64,000 bases of DNA from Prillingera fragicola (GCA_002335605.1 BEDY01000009.1:124001-188000); one strand, 5' to 3'. Shown: positions 22,000 to 33,043, counted from the first letter of the stretch. The notes: generated from the letters alone by a model not told the origin. A program made the numbers and translations.

Positions 22000-22545
22000 C
22001 TACGAAAACTCGAGCTCGAGATGACCCGTAACCTGCGGCTGTCCACCACTAGAAGTGTAGACATATGTACTGGCCGGTCGCCTTGAGACCCTTCAACTCG
22101 CCGCTACACGTCAGCACAAACCAACTCTTGGCACGCACGTCGCAGTCCCGGTAGCAACGACCCACTCGGCTTCCACAGAGCCCTCGACAGTGGTCCCCCG
22201 CTCATGGATCGCGACTGTGCCCGTACGACCGAGGATGGAGCCTTTGAAGAGCACCTGCCCGTCGTAAGACGAGGTACACTTTTCGTCGTCGTCACACCAT
22301 CCTCGTGATTCGTCCTGTACTTGTCAGGAGATGCCACCCATCGCGGCGCTTACATGATGTACACGGCATGCGCCTGGCCGCGCATCGAGTCTGTATCAAA
22401 CTTCATGCCCATCTTGGCAATGCGATACTTGATGTCCACCTCTGGGGCGGACTCGGTGTCTTGTTGCCAACCGGTTGGGGTCCAGGGCACAGAGACTTGG
22501 GTCAGCGGGTGAGGCCGTGTGATGCATACTCTTGGTAGGCGACAT
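22000..22545 (-). CDS. DUF3224-like small protein, reading frame possibly broken
   Basis: Read from 22545 downwards: exon 1 is 16 nt (22545-22530, MSPTK), exon 2 22495-22365 or 22354, exon 3 22314-22139 and exon 4 from 22103. A clean 125-aa model exists if exon 2 ends at 22365 and the protein stops at 22049. It carries the DUF3224-like core YDGQVLFKGSILGRTGTVAI, then VVATGTATGELKGLK. Two facts suggest damage. The better donor (gtaagc, 22353-22348) would keep the expected AVYIM but shifts the frame. And the expected family ending, YVYTSSGGQPQVTG then HLELEFS, lies just past the first stop in another frame, ending at 22000. It may be a pseudogene or have an unusual intron. The function of this family is unknown. 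Confidence 0.5.
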
Positions 22546-22923
22546 GATGGATGAAGAATGTGGTCGTCAAGCGAGCGTGCCCGTCGCTGCTGTATATATA
22601 TGTACTCGTCAGAAGGTGAAGGTGAGTGTGGTTGTGGCACGTGGGCCATGACGAGAAGTGGGTGTGGCAATGACGAGAAGTGGCATTCAAGATGCCGAAA
22701 TCCAATATGCCATCGTCCTTCGCTGGCCACGGGCGTGCAAGATGCCTGCTAGTCGTTTGACTGTTCAAGTATCTGTCGTGTGTCCAACTTAGGTAGCGAG
22801 AGAAGCGTGGTTGTGTGCGAGTATCACTAACCGAGGTGGAGGGCAGCTCCCATCCTTCGTATATCATACCCAAGTCCCACAGACTTTTCTCTTCACACCC
22901 ACACCCTCAACCCAACACGCACC
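22546..22923. other. Divergent promoter region
   Basis: 380 bp between the DUF3224-like gene and the 22924 gene, transcribed away from each other. A TATATATA run near 22597-22604 could serve as TATA element for the minus-strand gene, whose ATG is about 55 bp away. No other element was recognised. Confidence 0.45.
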
Positions 22924-23638
22924 ATGGTCAAGATCCCAAACCGTCTCCGCACCCACCCCCTCTTTGGAAGCTACCCAACCCTCTCGTCCCAATCAGCTAA
23001 CAACGGCGGCATACTCTCCCTCCCAATCAGCCAGCAAGTCCAGCAAGAAGTCGACAGCCTGCACGCCGCCTGCCACGCAACGCTGAGCGCGGACGGGCCG
23101 TACAACCATGACGAGGGGCTGCGCTCGGCTGCAACGACGTTCAAGAACCAGGTCGAACAGGCCGCTGCTGGTGAGCTCCTGCCCGTGTCGTGGGCTGAGA
23201 TGCAGATGCCGCGCACGATGCCAACCCGGATGCTGTCGCTCTGCGCTTCTTCGCTGTGCGGCAGATGCGGTGAGTGGCCGGGAGGCAGATAGTGCTAATA
23301 AGCGTAAGCGAGGAAAACGCCCTTCGTCAGCATCTCGACCTCCCTATTCTCACGCTCCGCCATCAAGGCAGGGAGGTGCCCTACTATCTCCCCGTGAGTG
23401 TTTCCTGGTGGGTATAGCCTGATGACGTCTGTAGGAGGAGTTTAGGGACGCGACCGAGATCGACAAGCTCTCTGACGAGCAGCTCAAGCAGCTCATCACC
23501 CATCTTCGGCAGGTGCTCGAGCCTACTGGTGGGGCGGTGGATGTGCTTGCGCTCACTGTTGAGCATGATGGGCTTGTTGCTGCGGTACAGCTTTTGCTTG
23601 GGCTGGTGATGGAGGTGGGCCCCAAGGCCCATCTCTGA
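22924..23638 (+). CDS. Conserved-looking small protein of unknown function
   Basis: Four exons (22924-23170, 23206-23269, 23309-23393 and 23435-23638) give 199 aa with introns of 35-41 nt, each having standard donors and acceptors. The protein is mostly alpha-helical by composition and has no signal peptide or membrane segment. Recognisable stretches are HPLFGSYPTLSS near the start, NPDAVALRFFAVRQMREENA in the middle and REVPYYLPEEFRDATEIDKL before a leucine-rich C-terminus. I do not recognise the family. Frame, splice sites and length make it a real gene. Confidence 0.75.
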
Positions 23639-23790
23639 GTATGAGCCTACCTTTTGTTCCTAGTTTGATGCTTGTGTCGCACGAACAGCTTTCCAAGTCC
23701 AGATGCGATCATATTTCTGGAATGACCTCGTACATGCACCGCAGTGATGCATCATCCAGCCTAGCTCAAGCTTAGATCTGGTGCACGAGC

Positions 23791-25008
23791 TCACTGATCT
23801 CCCTCACTCTCGTCCTCGTAGAGACCGTACTCGTCACTACTCTCCTCATCAAAAACCGCCTCGCCAGCAGGAGCGGCGCCAGGACGCCACCGCGCCTCAT
23901 CAACTACCTCGACCTGATTTTCGCTCTCAACGGCAAGGTCATCGAGGCGCCCGACCATTTGATCGTAGTAGGCATCGACTGCCTGATTCCACGTTTCAAA
24001 GCGCTGCCCCTGGTCTGGCAGGTTCTTGCGATGAAGCGTCACGACAAACTTGGCACGCTGTCCGTTGTTCACACTTTTGACAATCGCTTCAATGCCACGC
24101 TCGAGATAATCCATCTTCTCCCACAGGTCCCCCCAGCCTGTGAGCGGATGGCAAAGCACGAGGTCGTAGGTGATCAGGTCGAGGTCTGTACCAATTGTCT
24201 TTTCACTAACAGTGCTGCCAATGGTGACGTCGCAGCCGGGGCCGAGGAAGAAGCGCATCGTCTTGGCTTTGGCAAGGAGAGTCGGCGCAAAGTCCGTGAT
24301 GGTGTAGCTGAAGAATTGGGTCTCGAGAACTTTGCTGTATTCCGGATCAGGCAGAATAATGGCTTTGGGGTGCGCGTTGACGAGCAGGGGGCACGCGTGG
24401 CCGTTACAAATAGGCTCGCTGGGGCCAAGTGTCCCTTTGGGGAGCATGCGGAGGATGAGCTTCTTGAGGCGCGAGAAGACTGGGACCGGATACACGTTTG
24501 CGATGGCGTGGCACTCGCGTTGGGGGTGTCCGCACAGCTCGAGCGTCTCGATAAACGAAAACATGCGCGCCTTGTTCGCTGTGACGTGGTCCCGGAAGAG
24601 CCTCATGTACGGGCTATGGGAGACAGTGACGTGCCGGTGGAGACGAACCACGGCTAGGCGGTACCATGTCTTGGACACAAACAGCAGCTTGTACAGCACT
24701 GCCGGCTGGTTGACGAGCTGATCGAGAATGTGGCCCAGAGTGTCGAGATGTCCCACTTTCTCGGCCAGGGTGGGTGGGCCGCTGGGCTTGGGAGTGAGTT
24801 CGTTTGTCCAGATAGGGCCCAGAAAGTCTGCAGCTGTCAGCTCCCCTGGTACTGCCCAAGTACAGTACGAACCAGGAGCCAGTCTCGCTTTGGCTGGAGT
24901 GGTCATGGGTCGGGTAGCGGACAGTGGAATGGCACCGAGAAGGGCCACGACATGGAGCAGGGCCAGGTCAATCTTGCTCAATGCCTTGGCACTGGTGGAC
25001 TGTTTCAT
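23791..25008 (-). CDS. F-box-like protein with CxGxxCP motif (family member 1)
   Basis: Open frame ending ESSDEYGLYEDESEGDQ. The start is uncertain: ATG at 25008 gives about 405 aa, and another in-frame ATG lies at 24906. A 42-nt in-frame segment with intron-like ends (near 24820-24870) could be spliced out, changing the N-terminus. The F-box-like region reads LAEKVGHLDTLGHILDQLV, then LLFVSKTWYRLAVVRLHRHV. The family motif is CNGHACPLL followed by a conserved proline. The C-terminal third is acidic. By analogy with F-box proteins it may select targets for an SCF ubiquitin ligase, but Skp1 binding is not shown by sequence. Unlike the other nine members it lies on the minus strand. Confidence 0.75.
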   Translation of the reverse strand: MKQSTSAKALSKIDLALLHVVALLGAIPLSATRPMTTPAKARLAPGSYCTWAVPGELTAADFLGPIWTNELTPKPSGPPTLAEKVGHLDTLGHILDQLVNQPAVLYKLLFVSKTWYRLAVVRLHRHVTVSHSPYMRLFRDHVTANKARMFSFIETLELCGHPQRECHAIANVYPVPVFSRLKKLILRMLPKGTLGPSEPICNGHACPLLVNAHPKAIILPDPEYSKVLETQFFSYTITDFAPTLLAKAKTMRFFLGPGCDVTIGSTVSEKTIGTDLDLITYDLVLCHPLTGWGDLWEKMDYLERGIEAIVKSVNNGQRAKFVVTLHRKNLPDQGQRFETWNQAVDAYYDQMVGRLDDLAVESENQVEVVDEARWRPGAAPAGEAVFDEESSDEYGLYEDESEGDQ

Positions 25009-25799
25009 GGTGGTTATCCAGAAGTTTGAGCGAGAAGTGAATGTTTGATGGAGACGAGTGGATGGGTGATTGCTGCAGATACGTGGCATGTGTGTTGCTG
25101 CCGTGCCCCCTTCAACGTGGGACATGTACCAGTTGCAAGTATGTACTGCCATTTATGACTGCTCTGCACCTCCTGCTTTACTCTAAAACGCAAAAAGAGA
25201 CATCCTACATACGATCAAGGTTCATACACCAGGTTCAGCTCCGACCCAGAGGTGGTTTGTCTCACGGCTTAGTGTCGACGACATTCGCAGAGCAATCTTG
25301 CTTATGCTTGCTGAGAGGCTGCTTGCTTGTGTCAATGCCATTCGAGGTAGACATTTTTGAGACTGTAAGATGATAAGATTGAGGAAAGAAGAGCAAACAT
25401 GGGAACACTGAGTTGCTGTCGTCGTGTGCGTGGGAGTTAGGGTCACATCATCCTCGGCAACGTCAACCACCGGCACTCTTCAGCGCCTTCGCCTTGCCGC
25501 AGCGTCATCTCATACATCCACAGCGTACAGGCTCTCATTTACCACGCAAACTTAATGCGTGTCTTAGCCCAATGAGCAACGAGCAACAAGCAAGCGCAGC
25601 CTACCAATATGTCTCACGATACAGTGTCCAGTCTCTTTCAGTAAGTCCACATCACCTCCAGCTCACCGACCGCACGTGGGAGTGCCACTGCCCTCCTTGC
25701 ATTGTGCGCACCAAGAAGCCTCGATTACAGAGGTGACAAACTGGCCTAGGTGTATTGGCACGAAGGGTTGTAACATCACCATGCTCGACAGTCGTCGTG
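25009..25799. other. Intergenic region
   Basis: About 790 bp between the start of an F-box-like gene and the tRNA-Asp gene. No coding sequence or repeat recognised. Confidence 0.5.
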
Positions 25800-25902
25800 T
25801 TCTTGTTCGTATAACGGTTAGTATGCTCGCTTGTCATTGAATCCTCTGGCTTTCCAGAGCTCAGTAACGCGGGAGATCGGGGTTCGATTCCCCGACAGGA
25901 AG
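25800..25902 (+). tRNA. tRNA-Asp(GTC) with a 31-nt intron
   Basis: Acceptor strands TTCTTGT (25800-25806) and ACAGGAA (25895-25901) pair over seven bases with one G-T, followed by discriminator G. The D arm contains GGTTAGTAT. The anticodon stem CTCGC pairs with GCGGG, and the loop TTGTCA...C carries anticodon GTC at 25833-25835. The T arm is CGGGGTTCGATTCCCCG. The intron 25837-25867 starts one base after the anticodon, the standard nuclear position. A TTTTT terminator follows at 25904. Confidence 0.92.
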
Positions 25903-25903
25903 C

Positions 25904-25908
25904 TTTTT
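25904..25908 (+). terminator. RNA polymerase III terminator
   Basis: Run of five T directly after the tRNA-Asp 3' end. Confidence 0.8.
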
Positions 25909-26377
25909 GTCGTCCCCCCTCTGCGCTGCATCACTTCTACATGCAGAATGGCCACAATGGCAACGCGGAAAGTGTCCAGGTTGATGGCGACGACGACGAG
26001 TGGATGGATGATTAGTGACCCGGCTAAATAGGTGCTAATCACGGCTATGTAAATAACCACTAGTGGAGGGTCAAGGTTTAGTTGCCGAAGCACAGTACAA
26101 AACTCGGAACTGTACTCGGACGCTCTCCTCCGCGCACCCGTATCGGACTTGAGAATGTAGCTGGCTACTGGTATAGCCCGTTCCGACAGTCATGCGTCTG
26201 TGATCTGTTGTCTGGGCCCGTGAGTGGGTCCAGTGGCATTCGGTGGGTCTTGTTGCTATCATTCTCGCTGCGGTTGGCTCATTTGAGAGTATATCTCTGA
26301 CAATTCAACTGGTCGTTGCATTTCCCCTCACTGGGCTCCTTGCCCCCCGCACCTAGTTGCCACCCGACCGGTTCACC
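25909..26377. other. Intergenic region
   Basis: About 470 bp between tRNA-Asp and the next F-box-like gene. No coding sequence recognised; promoter of the downstream gene presumed. Confidence 0.5.
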
Positions 26378-27650
26378 ATGCCAGCGACCTGCTTCCCCAG
26401 TACACCCAAATGCCGCCGGTCTGCGGCCAGCTGCAGTCAGTGTCGTCCACCACCGTCCAGTGGCCAAAAGTGAGATCAAAACCATGCCCACCGCAACCTA
26501 ACACTCCAGGCTAAGGTTCTGGACGTTCCCGGAGTCCAGCGGCAGCACCAGGGGCATCTCCCGTTCCCTCTCCCAACGGGTCCTCACCCCGTCCTTCATC
26601 CAAATGCTAGCCCTCGACCACCTCAAGCTCCCGACCGGCCAGCCCGACCGCCAAACCCTCGCCACCCTCACTCGCGTCTCCAAGATGTTCAACGCCGCCA
26701 TCTCCCCCGTCCTCTACTATGGCTTCCGCTGCGACCTCACCGCAGCAAGAAACCCGCTAGCGACGCTCTCCCGAAATCTAAGCTTCACCACCGGCCTCGG
26801 TCTCCTGCCTCACGCGACAGCCGAATGCTACAGCCTCAAGGACATAGCCGACACCCGAGCAGCACGGGTAGCCGACGACAGTCCTCGGTCGGGGTCAAAT
26901 CCGTTGGCGTTCCCAAACCTCCGAGGTCTCGAGCTCGGGCTTGATCAGCACAGCTCGTGCGTCGGGCTGTCATGTGGTGTGGTCGCGTTCATGCAGCCGA
27001 GGATACTCGCGCTCGTGGGCGTTGATGCCGAGCTGGCGCGCGTATTTGATCAGTTGCTAGTGCACGAGGGCCTGTTTGCCGAGGTCCAGGTGCTGGGCAT
27101 CACCATGCGCCCTGGCAGCTTTGGGCTGCTGGACCGGGTGGTGCAGGCTGTGTCCAAGTGGTACGCGCCCAGGCTCCGGAGCGTGTCTATATCGGTGTCC
27201 ATTGGGGAGGATGAGGCCGTAGACGTTGAGAGGTTTGCGGCGGCGTGCCGGCGTATAGACTGGCTGTTGGAGTCGACGACAGGGCTCGAAGTGCGTGTTG
27301 GGCTGTTTCGGGACGGTACGCCGACTTGCTCTTTCGCCTCGGAATGCTCAGATCCCGGCTTGGATGGTGAGTTCGAGTTCACCCGCGGTTCCGAGCATCG
27401 TCTATTGGACCAGGTCTGGCACGGTATCTTGCAGTCGAGTCCACGGCGCCGAGCCTACCTCTTTGATCGCCGGTGGGGGTCGCCTTGGTCCCCCAGTTCG
27501 GTTGATAAGGCCCCTCGTCAGCCAAGCCGCGGTGACCGACAGATGTCTTTGGATGACTACGCCACGAGCCTGGTCGATACCAAGTCTAGCCCGAGTGAGA
27601 ACAGCAGCAACATGTCTACAGACTACTCCAGCTCGTGGGGTGCAATGTAA
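26378..27650 (+). CDS. F-box-like protein (family member 2)
   Basis: Two exons, 26378-26469 and 26510-27650, joined by a 40-nt gtgaga intron with CTAAC branch, give 410 aa. The spliced frame supplies an ATG that the main exon lacks. The N-terminus is Cys/Pro-rich. Then comes the F-box-like helix region RVLTPSFIQMLALDHL and LTRVSKMFNAAISPVLYYGF. The family motif is degenerate, CVGLSCGVV, with the usual CP proline lost but the later proline kept. The C-terminal 80 residues are Ser-rich and lack the acidic tail of other members. It is followed after 121 bp by another member in the same direction. Confidence 0.78.
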
Positions 27651-27771
27651 ATAAACAAAGAATGACATGGTGAAGGGGCGGATCGGTTAACATCGGCAAA
27701 GTGTGAGGTCATATCCATCCGCCACGCGGACCAGTCCATCCCATCCACCTTGTTCATTATCCACAACTAGC

Positions 27772-29067
27772 ATGGCCGCGGCGACAGCCTCGTCAAGTGC
27801 CAATGACGACAATATGCCCACAGCCAGGCCGCGAGACGCCCTCCTCGCCCAGGTCCTCCATCCGGATATCCTAACCACCATCCTCGCCCACGTCGCCGAG
27901 GACCGCCCATCGCTCCGGAACGCAATCTACGTCGCCCGCTCATGGTTCATCTACGGCTTGCCATATCTCTACCGCAGCATTGACCTTACGCTAGATGACC
28001 TCTGGTCACCACTCGACATCTTCATCCCGCCCACCTCGGAGCTGTCCAAAGTGCGCTGCCTGGCGCGCACCGAAACGCTCTATGTCCGTGCCCACGTCCC
28101 GGAACAGTGTGCAGCATATGCCAAACGTATCGACGCCGTCTTCGCTGGTGGTCTGCAGCTTCCCAGTCTTCAAACTCTTTTGCTAGACTGCGCCGGCCGG
28201 CATCACCATCTCCCGAGTGAAATTTGTCATGTCTTGACATGTCCGCTGGTGTGCAGCTTGGCTCCGAGGAGACTGATCCTTGCACGACCGTATGCCGACC
28301 GTACCGGCAATGCACAGTATGTTCTTCCCATTCCGCCCAATGTCGAGCTACCACCCGCCGCAACGCCAGACATTGCCGCCATCGCCGACCTGAGCATCCA
28401 ACGGACCGGTCCACCGCGGTCCAACCTGACTTCAAAGCTCCAACTCCTCCACATCCGCCTCCCATACCACCACGACGTGTGGCGCCAATTCGTCTCCATG
28501 GCCATTGACATTGGCTCCAACGCTCCCCCTGAGGCACGCCCGCACCTCCGTGTCATCGAAGCACTGGTCACGCCCCCCGACCCAGCCCACCGGCGCACCG
28601 ACGGCGTCGTCCTGGCCAACATTCTCCGAGCAGTCCAGACCCAGATCCAGGAGCGTGCAGACCAGCACCATCCCCCGCTCGATGTCAAGGTGATTCTGAA
28701 CGCCACAGACGAGACATTCGACCGTATCACGAGCTGGAGCAACCTCACCATCTACCCGACACCGTCACCCTCGGGCGGCGTGCTCACCGTCGAGCGGGAG
28801 ACGGACCCGATCCAGCCTGCCTGGCGCGCAGAGTGCGAAGCCAAGCTGGCAAAGTGGGCTCGAGAGGATGCCTATGCGCAACAACGCCGGATCTGGGTCG
28901 GCGGGCATGTCCGCCCCCCGCAGAGCTCGGAGCAAAAGGAGAGACAAGAGGAGCAGTTTGCCGTGTGGAGGGCAGAGTTGGCGCGGGAAGAAGAGAGGAC
29001 ACAGGAGAGGGCCGCGTGGGATGCCAAGTGTGCCGCCGCCACGGGGAGACAAGGGATACATTCGTAA
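27772..29067 (+). CDS. F-box-like protein (family member 3)
   Basis: A single uninterrupted frame of 431 aa. The start is the ATG at 27772 (MAAATASSS); the frame is open further upstream without a better start. The F-box-like region is VLHPDILTTILAHVAEDRPS followed by YVARSWFIYGLPYLYRSIDL. The motif is CHVLTCPLV then a conserved proline. The last 80 residues are charged and glutamate/glutamine-rich, probably helical. Its stop lies only 27 bp from the stop of the convergent membrane-protein gene. Confidence 0.8.
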   Translation: MAAATASSSANDDNMPTARPRDALLAQVLHPDILTTILAHVAEDRPSLRNAIYVARSWFIYGLPYLYRSIDLTLDDLWSPLDIFIPPTSELSKVRCLARTETLYVRAHVPEQCAAYAKRIDAVFAGGLQLPSLQTLLLDCAGRHHHLPSEICHVLTCPLVCSLAPRRLILARPYADRTGNAQYVLPIPPNVELPPAATPDIAAIADLSIQRTGPPRSNLTSKLQLLHIRLPYHHDVWRQFVSMAIDIGSNAPPEARPHLRVIEALVTPPDPAHRRTDGVVLANILRAVQTQIQERADQHHPPLDVKVILNATDETFDRITSWSNLTIYPTPSPSGGVLTVERETDPIQPAWRAECEAKLAKWAREDAYAQQRRIWVGGHVRPPQSSEQKERQEEQFAVWRAELAREEERTQERAAWDAKCAAATGRQGIHS

Positions 29068-29094
29068 CGGCTACAACGATTATGGTCTTTGGCG

Positions 29095-30594
29095 CTATTT
29101 TCCCTCCCAGGCGGCATTGTACGCCGGAGGACCGGCTTCGAGGCGCCCCGTATCCTCTCCGACGTCGGCGGGCTCAATGGGAGTCCTCCTACTGCCCTCG
29201 GGCACGATGGCACCGGGCTTGCACTCGACTGGCGTGTTGTACTCTGCCCGCGCAATGTGGGCCTTGGCATCGTAAGGCTTCTCCTCGCCGTACACTGCGT
29301 GACTGTCTGCAGAGGCAGCAGCACGCCGACGGCGGCGGAGGAAGCACCACGCCATGACACCTAGCAGGATCGCCCCTCCGACACCGCCCACCACTCCGCC
29401 GACGATGGCGCCGATGTTGGTCTTCTTGCCCCCACTTGCGGGCGAGCCAGACACGGTGGTGCTGTTCCCGCCGCCAGGGCCCTCACTGTGCTATCAGCTG
29501 TTGTACTCCCATCGCACTTACGAGTAGAATGTAAAGCTCGAAATGCCAACCCCGCCGCCTTCGAGGTATTCCCCGCTCCTACTACTCGTATCGGGACTGG
29601 TATGCACGCTGAGCGTGTATTTCACTGACGGGTCGAGCGGCGCGTAGTACAGATACGTGTCGGGAATGCTCCACTCGTTGTATGCCGACAGGGCATGCAA
29701 GTATGGCGAGAACGGCGCCTCGGGCTCGGCGTCGATCCAGTACTTGCCAAACTGCGGGCCGGTCGTGCCGTTCATGTACACAAAGGTCGTGCCAGCGGGC
29801 ACGTCGACGTTGAAGACTGTGCGGTTGGAGACGTGGAGGTGGGGAAAGGACATGGTGTCGCCGTTCGCTGGCGTGTCAGTTTACGATGTCTTTGTTGAGA
29901 GACACACCCGGGCCGATAGTCTGCACAATCTTGGGTTTGCCGTATGTGTCTGCATTGATCGAGTTGAGGGACGGGAAGAAGCTGTTGATTGCGTCGCCGT
30001 CCACGACCTCAACTGTGGTCATGCCGGCGTCACTGCTGACCCCGTCAGTCCCCACCCCACGACACAAACCGCAACTCACCCAGAAGTAACCATGCCCGTC
30101 GAGACCACGACGTGCGTGACGGTGATACTCCCCTCCTCATCGAGCCACATGTTGAGCCCGTTTTCCGCCCAGTTGGCCTCTGCTTTAAAAATAATCGCCT
30201 CTGCAGCGTCATACCCCTGCTCACTCCGTCCACTGAGGACCTTGGAGTTGACAGAGGCCACAACAGCGCGCTCCGACGTCGTCCCCTCGACCGTCCCGTG
30301 GACGACCGCATTGGTGCCGGCCCATTTCATCGCAATCGCTGGCTCGTTCTCCGTCGTGCGTGTGACTTGCGCGACGTGCGATGAGGGGCCAGTGCCGAGT
30401 GCGCCGAGCGTGGGGGGCGTGGTGCTTTGGCCAAAGCGCTGTTGCCAGCCTGTTGGCCTATCGCGGTTGACGGTGCCGCTTTGCTGAAAGGTTATCAGCG
30501 GGGAGGTGTCGGGGATGCGAAAGGCGAGGTCCTTGTTGGGAGTTATTAGAGCTTGGGCTGGGCTTAGCAGGGCTAGGAGGAGGAGTGGGATCAT
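29095..30594 (-). CDS. Secreted-type single-pass membrane protein, unknown function
   Basis: Four exons from 30594 downwards: 30594-30080, 30035-29908, 29867-29522 and 29485-29095, giving 459 aa with introns of 36-44 nt. It starts with a clear signal peptide, MIPLLLLALLSPAQA. The extracellular part of about 330 residues contains DTSPLITFQQSG and GWQQRFG, the pattern of a group of basidiomycete surface proteins of unknown role, and several N-glycosylation sites. One transmembrane helix, IGAIVGGVVGGVGGAILLGV, is followed by an arginine run and a cytoplasmic tail of about 75 residues with a PPAY motif near the end that could bind WW-domain proteins. I do not recognise a named family. A sensor or adhesin role is a guess. 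Confidence 0.78.
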
Positions 30595-30972
30595 GGTGGA
30601 CGAGATGCGTGAGGCCCTTCCAAGATGAGATGGCGCAAAGTGGATGTTCTGGTTGTGACTCTGCCACCCTTATGTGGTTTCTGAGTGGCGACGTTGATGT
30701 GTAGACAAGCACCGTAGCGAGGTGAGCAGTTGGCCTTTGCTGTTCTGCGTCAGCGCCAAGAGCATGGTACATGGTACAAGACGAGAGTTCACTGGTCGTT
30801 TGGGTCTTGATGCTGCCAAGACAAGGGGTGAGACGAACGTCAGGAACAAGGCACTCTGAGTGATGGCTGCTGACACTCTATGCGGCTGACGTGATGAAGT
30901 GATCCGGCCGACAGCGAGGTACAGTAACTGGGAATGCATTCGCCTACTCCTAGCTGCCCCTTGACCATTCGG
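30595..30972. other. Intergenic region
   Basis: 378 bp between two minus-strand genes; promoter of the membrane-protein gene and 3' side of the sugar porter. No element recognised. Confidence 0.5.
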
Positions 30973-32889
30973 CTAGTGCGTTGCCTTCTCCTCGACACGC
31001 TCGGCATGCTCGGCTTCGAACTTGGAGTCCATAATCTCCTGCACGGCAGTCTCGCGCCCGTCCACCAGCTGATCGATTTCCTCGAGCGTACGGCCCTTGG
31101 TCTCTTGAATGAGGAAAATCATTGCAACGAGAGCACAGATGTCGATGGCGAGGTGCACAAGGAAGTACTTCCAGCCAATGCCGTCGAGGGCGATGGGAGT
31201 CACTGCTTCGTCAGCCACGACCCAGCCTCAAAGTTGGCGATACCTACCGTAAAGGCCATACACCTGCCAGATTGCCTGGAAAAAGGAGTACAGGGCCAAA
31301 CCTTTACTGCGCAAACGGTATGGCAGAATTTCCGTGAGATCTGAATTGAGTCAGCCAGAGGCCAGCAGAAGGGACACTTACAAAGGAAGGGGAGGGGCGA
31401 CAGGCTGACGGCATACGCGCTCATGAAGAGGAAGATCATAACAATCGCACCTGGGCCAACCGATGGTTTCTGAGGCACAATTGCCTGGAAGGTCAGCGAA
31501 ACTCTTAACGATTTATGCTCACGATGAAGGCGGTCTGAATGGAAATGAACACGACCATGGCAGCCATAGCGTAGACGAACAGCGGGCGCCTGCCAATGCG
31601 CTCAACAAATTGGCAGACGACGATTGCAAGGATGAATAGCCACCAGCTCAGAGCACTGATGATGCCCTGCAGCGTAATGACATCGGTGACGCCGACGAGC
31701 TGAAGAACCTTGCCCAGATAGGCGGCGAGGATACCATTCTGCCATCAGCTAAAACCGAGCATTGTTTACTCACTCCACTCATCTGCGTCATAAATCCAAG
31801 CAAGAGAACAACGGCTAGACGCCGCCTGTTACCCTTCGTCTTGACAAAGTCGGCATAGTCGGCCCTTGGGGTCGACCGCTCGAGGTCAAGTGCCTCCTGC
31901 ATCTCTGCCAGTTCCATCAAGACCAGCTCATCATTCTCATCCCCGTTGGAGTGAAGCTTGGCGAGCACGCGGAGAGCATCAGCCTCACGACCGTTGAACA
32001 GGAGCCAACGCGGCGATTCGACCATCAACGGCGACACTGCCCACGCAAGAACAGGAACGGCACCGACACATTGGACAATGACCGGCACTCGCCACGACCA
32101 GTCCGAGGTCCAGTTGGTGACGCCGAGAGTGACGATGCCTGCAGTCGCGGAGCCAAAGAAGAAGGTCACCATGAAAGAGCTCGAAACCACGGCACGGAAA
32201 CGGGGGTGCGAGATCTCGGCGATGAGGGCTGGGGAGCCAACTCCCATGAACGGAGTGGTGCAACTGCGTGGCGTCAGTATGCCCTAGAGTCTAGCTGCTG
32301 GTGCTTACCCAGTCAAAACGCGACCCGCGACAAAGGTTGCAGTGGTGTTGCCCAAGCCAGAGAGCAGTGGCCCCACGATCTGAGATTCAGTGGTGATTCA
32401 AAAGAAAGGCACTCACGCCAAGGACGGCACAGATGATGATGACGGAGCGACGACCAAACTTGTCCGAGATGATTTGAGCGATGAAGGGGCCACTGCAGGT
32501 TAGAAGGTACTTGGGCATTGTCTCACCAGAGGTTGGCTGAAAGTCAGCTTTGGTCAGAACGGTAGACTTACGGAATGCATACGAGGCACCGATAAGGCCC
32601 AGAGTCTTGGAGTCGGGGTTGAACTTTCTTCTGGTGTCAGAAGGCAAGAAGATGGCTTTCATCGTCCCAACTTACTCGATCCACTTGGGTAAGATCTGGA
32701 GACCGTTGAACAGAATACCGTCGTAGCCTTGGGCGAACGCTGTCAGAAACAGCATCAAGATGTTGGCCACGCAAAGGCGCAAGCCACGGTCACGGAACCA
32801 CCAGGTGGCTGTGTTATCTGAAGTCAGTAGAAGCTAAGCGATGATGACTTACTCTGCCACTTGGCGTAGGTCGGCTGTGCTTGAGTCAT
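30973..32889 (-). CDS. MFS sugar porter (hexose/lactose permease type)
   Basis: Eleven exons from 32889 downwards, with junctions at 32853/32817, 32676/32630, 32572/32536, 32527/32492, 32417/32379, 32309/32263, 31774/31738, 31523/31484, 31382/31340 and 31248/31202. The product is 508 aa. Exon 4 is only 10 nt but is needed to keep frame. Sugar-porter signatures are present: FGRRSVI after helix 2, MGVGSPALIAEISHPRFR, SPRWLL, ERIGRRPLF and LTEILPYRLRSKGLAL, ending in the conserved ETKGRTLEEID. It resembles fungal lactose/hexose permeases more than high-affinity glucose transporters. It shares a 0.5 kb promoter with a divergent alpha/beta hydrolase, and a Zn2Cys6 regulator follows, so the three may form one catabolic unit. 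Confidence 0.9.
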
Positions 32890-33031
32890 GACTGTGGAGA
32901 AGGCGGGGATGATTGTTGTCTTGGAGAGAGAGTGATGGGCCCCACTACCACACTACTTATACTCTGCAAAGCCCCAACAGGTTATCAATTAAACCGTTAT
33001 AAATCCGTAGACGTCTGTCAAATGGACTGAT

Positions 33032-33043
33032 CCGGTCTCTCGG
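33032..33043. promoter_or_regulatory. Everted CCG-N6-CGG, candidate Zn2Cys6 site
   Basis: CCGGTCTCTCGG in the divergent promoter. Many zinc binuclear cluster factors bind paired CGG triplets in inverted or everted order. The factor encoded at 34730-36750 is the obvious candidate (inference). Confidence 0.35.

Noticed and set aside
22046..22067. 22-nt intron restoring the DUF3224-like C-terminus
   Set aside because: Restores frame, but is shorter than any intron otherwise supported here; reported only as a question.
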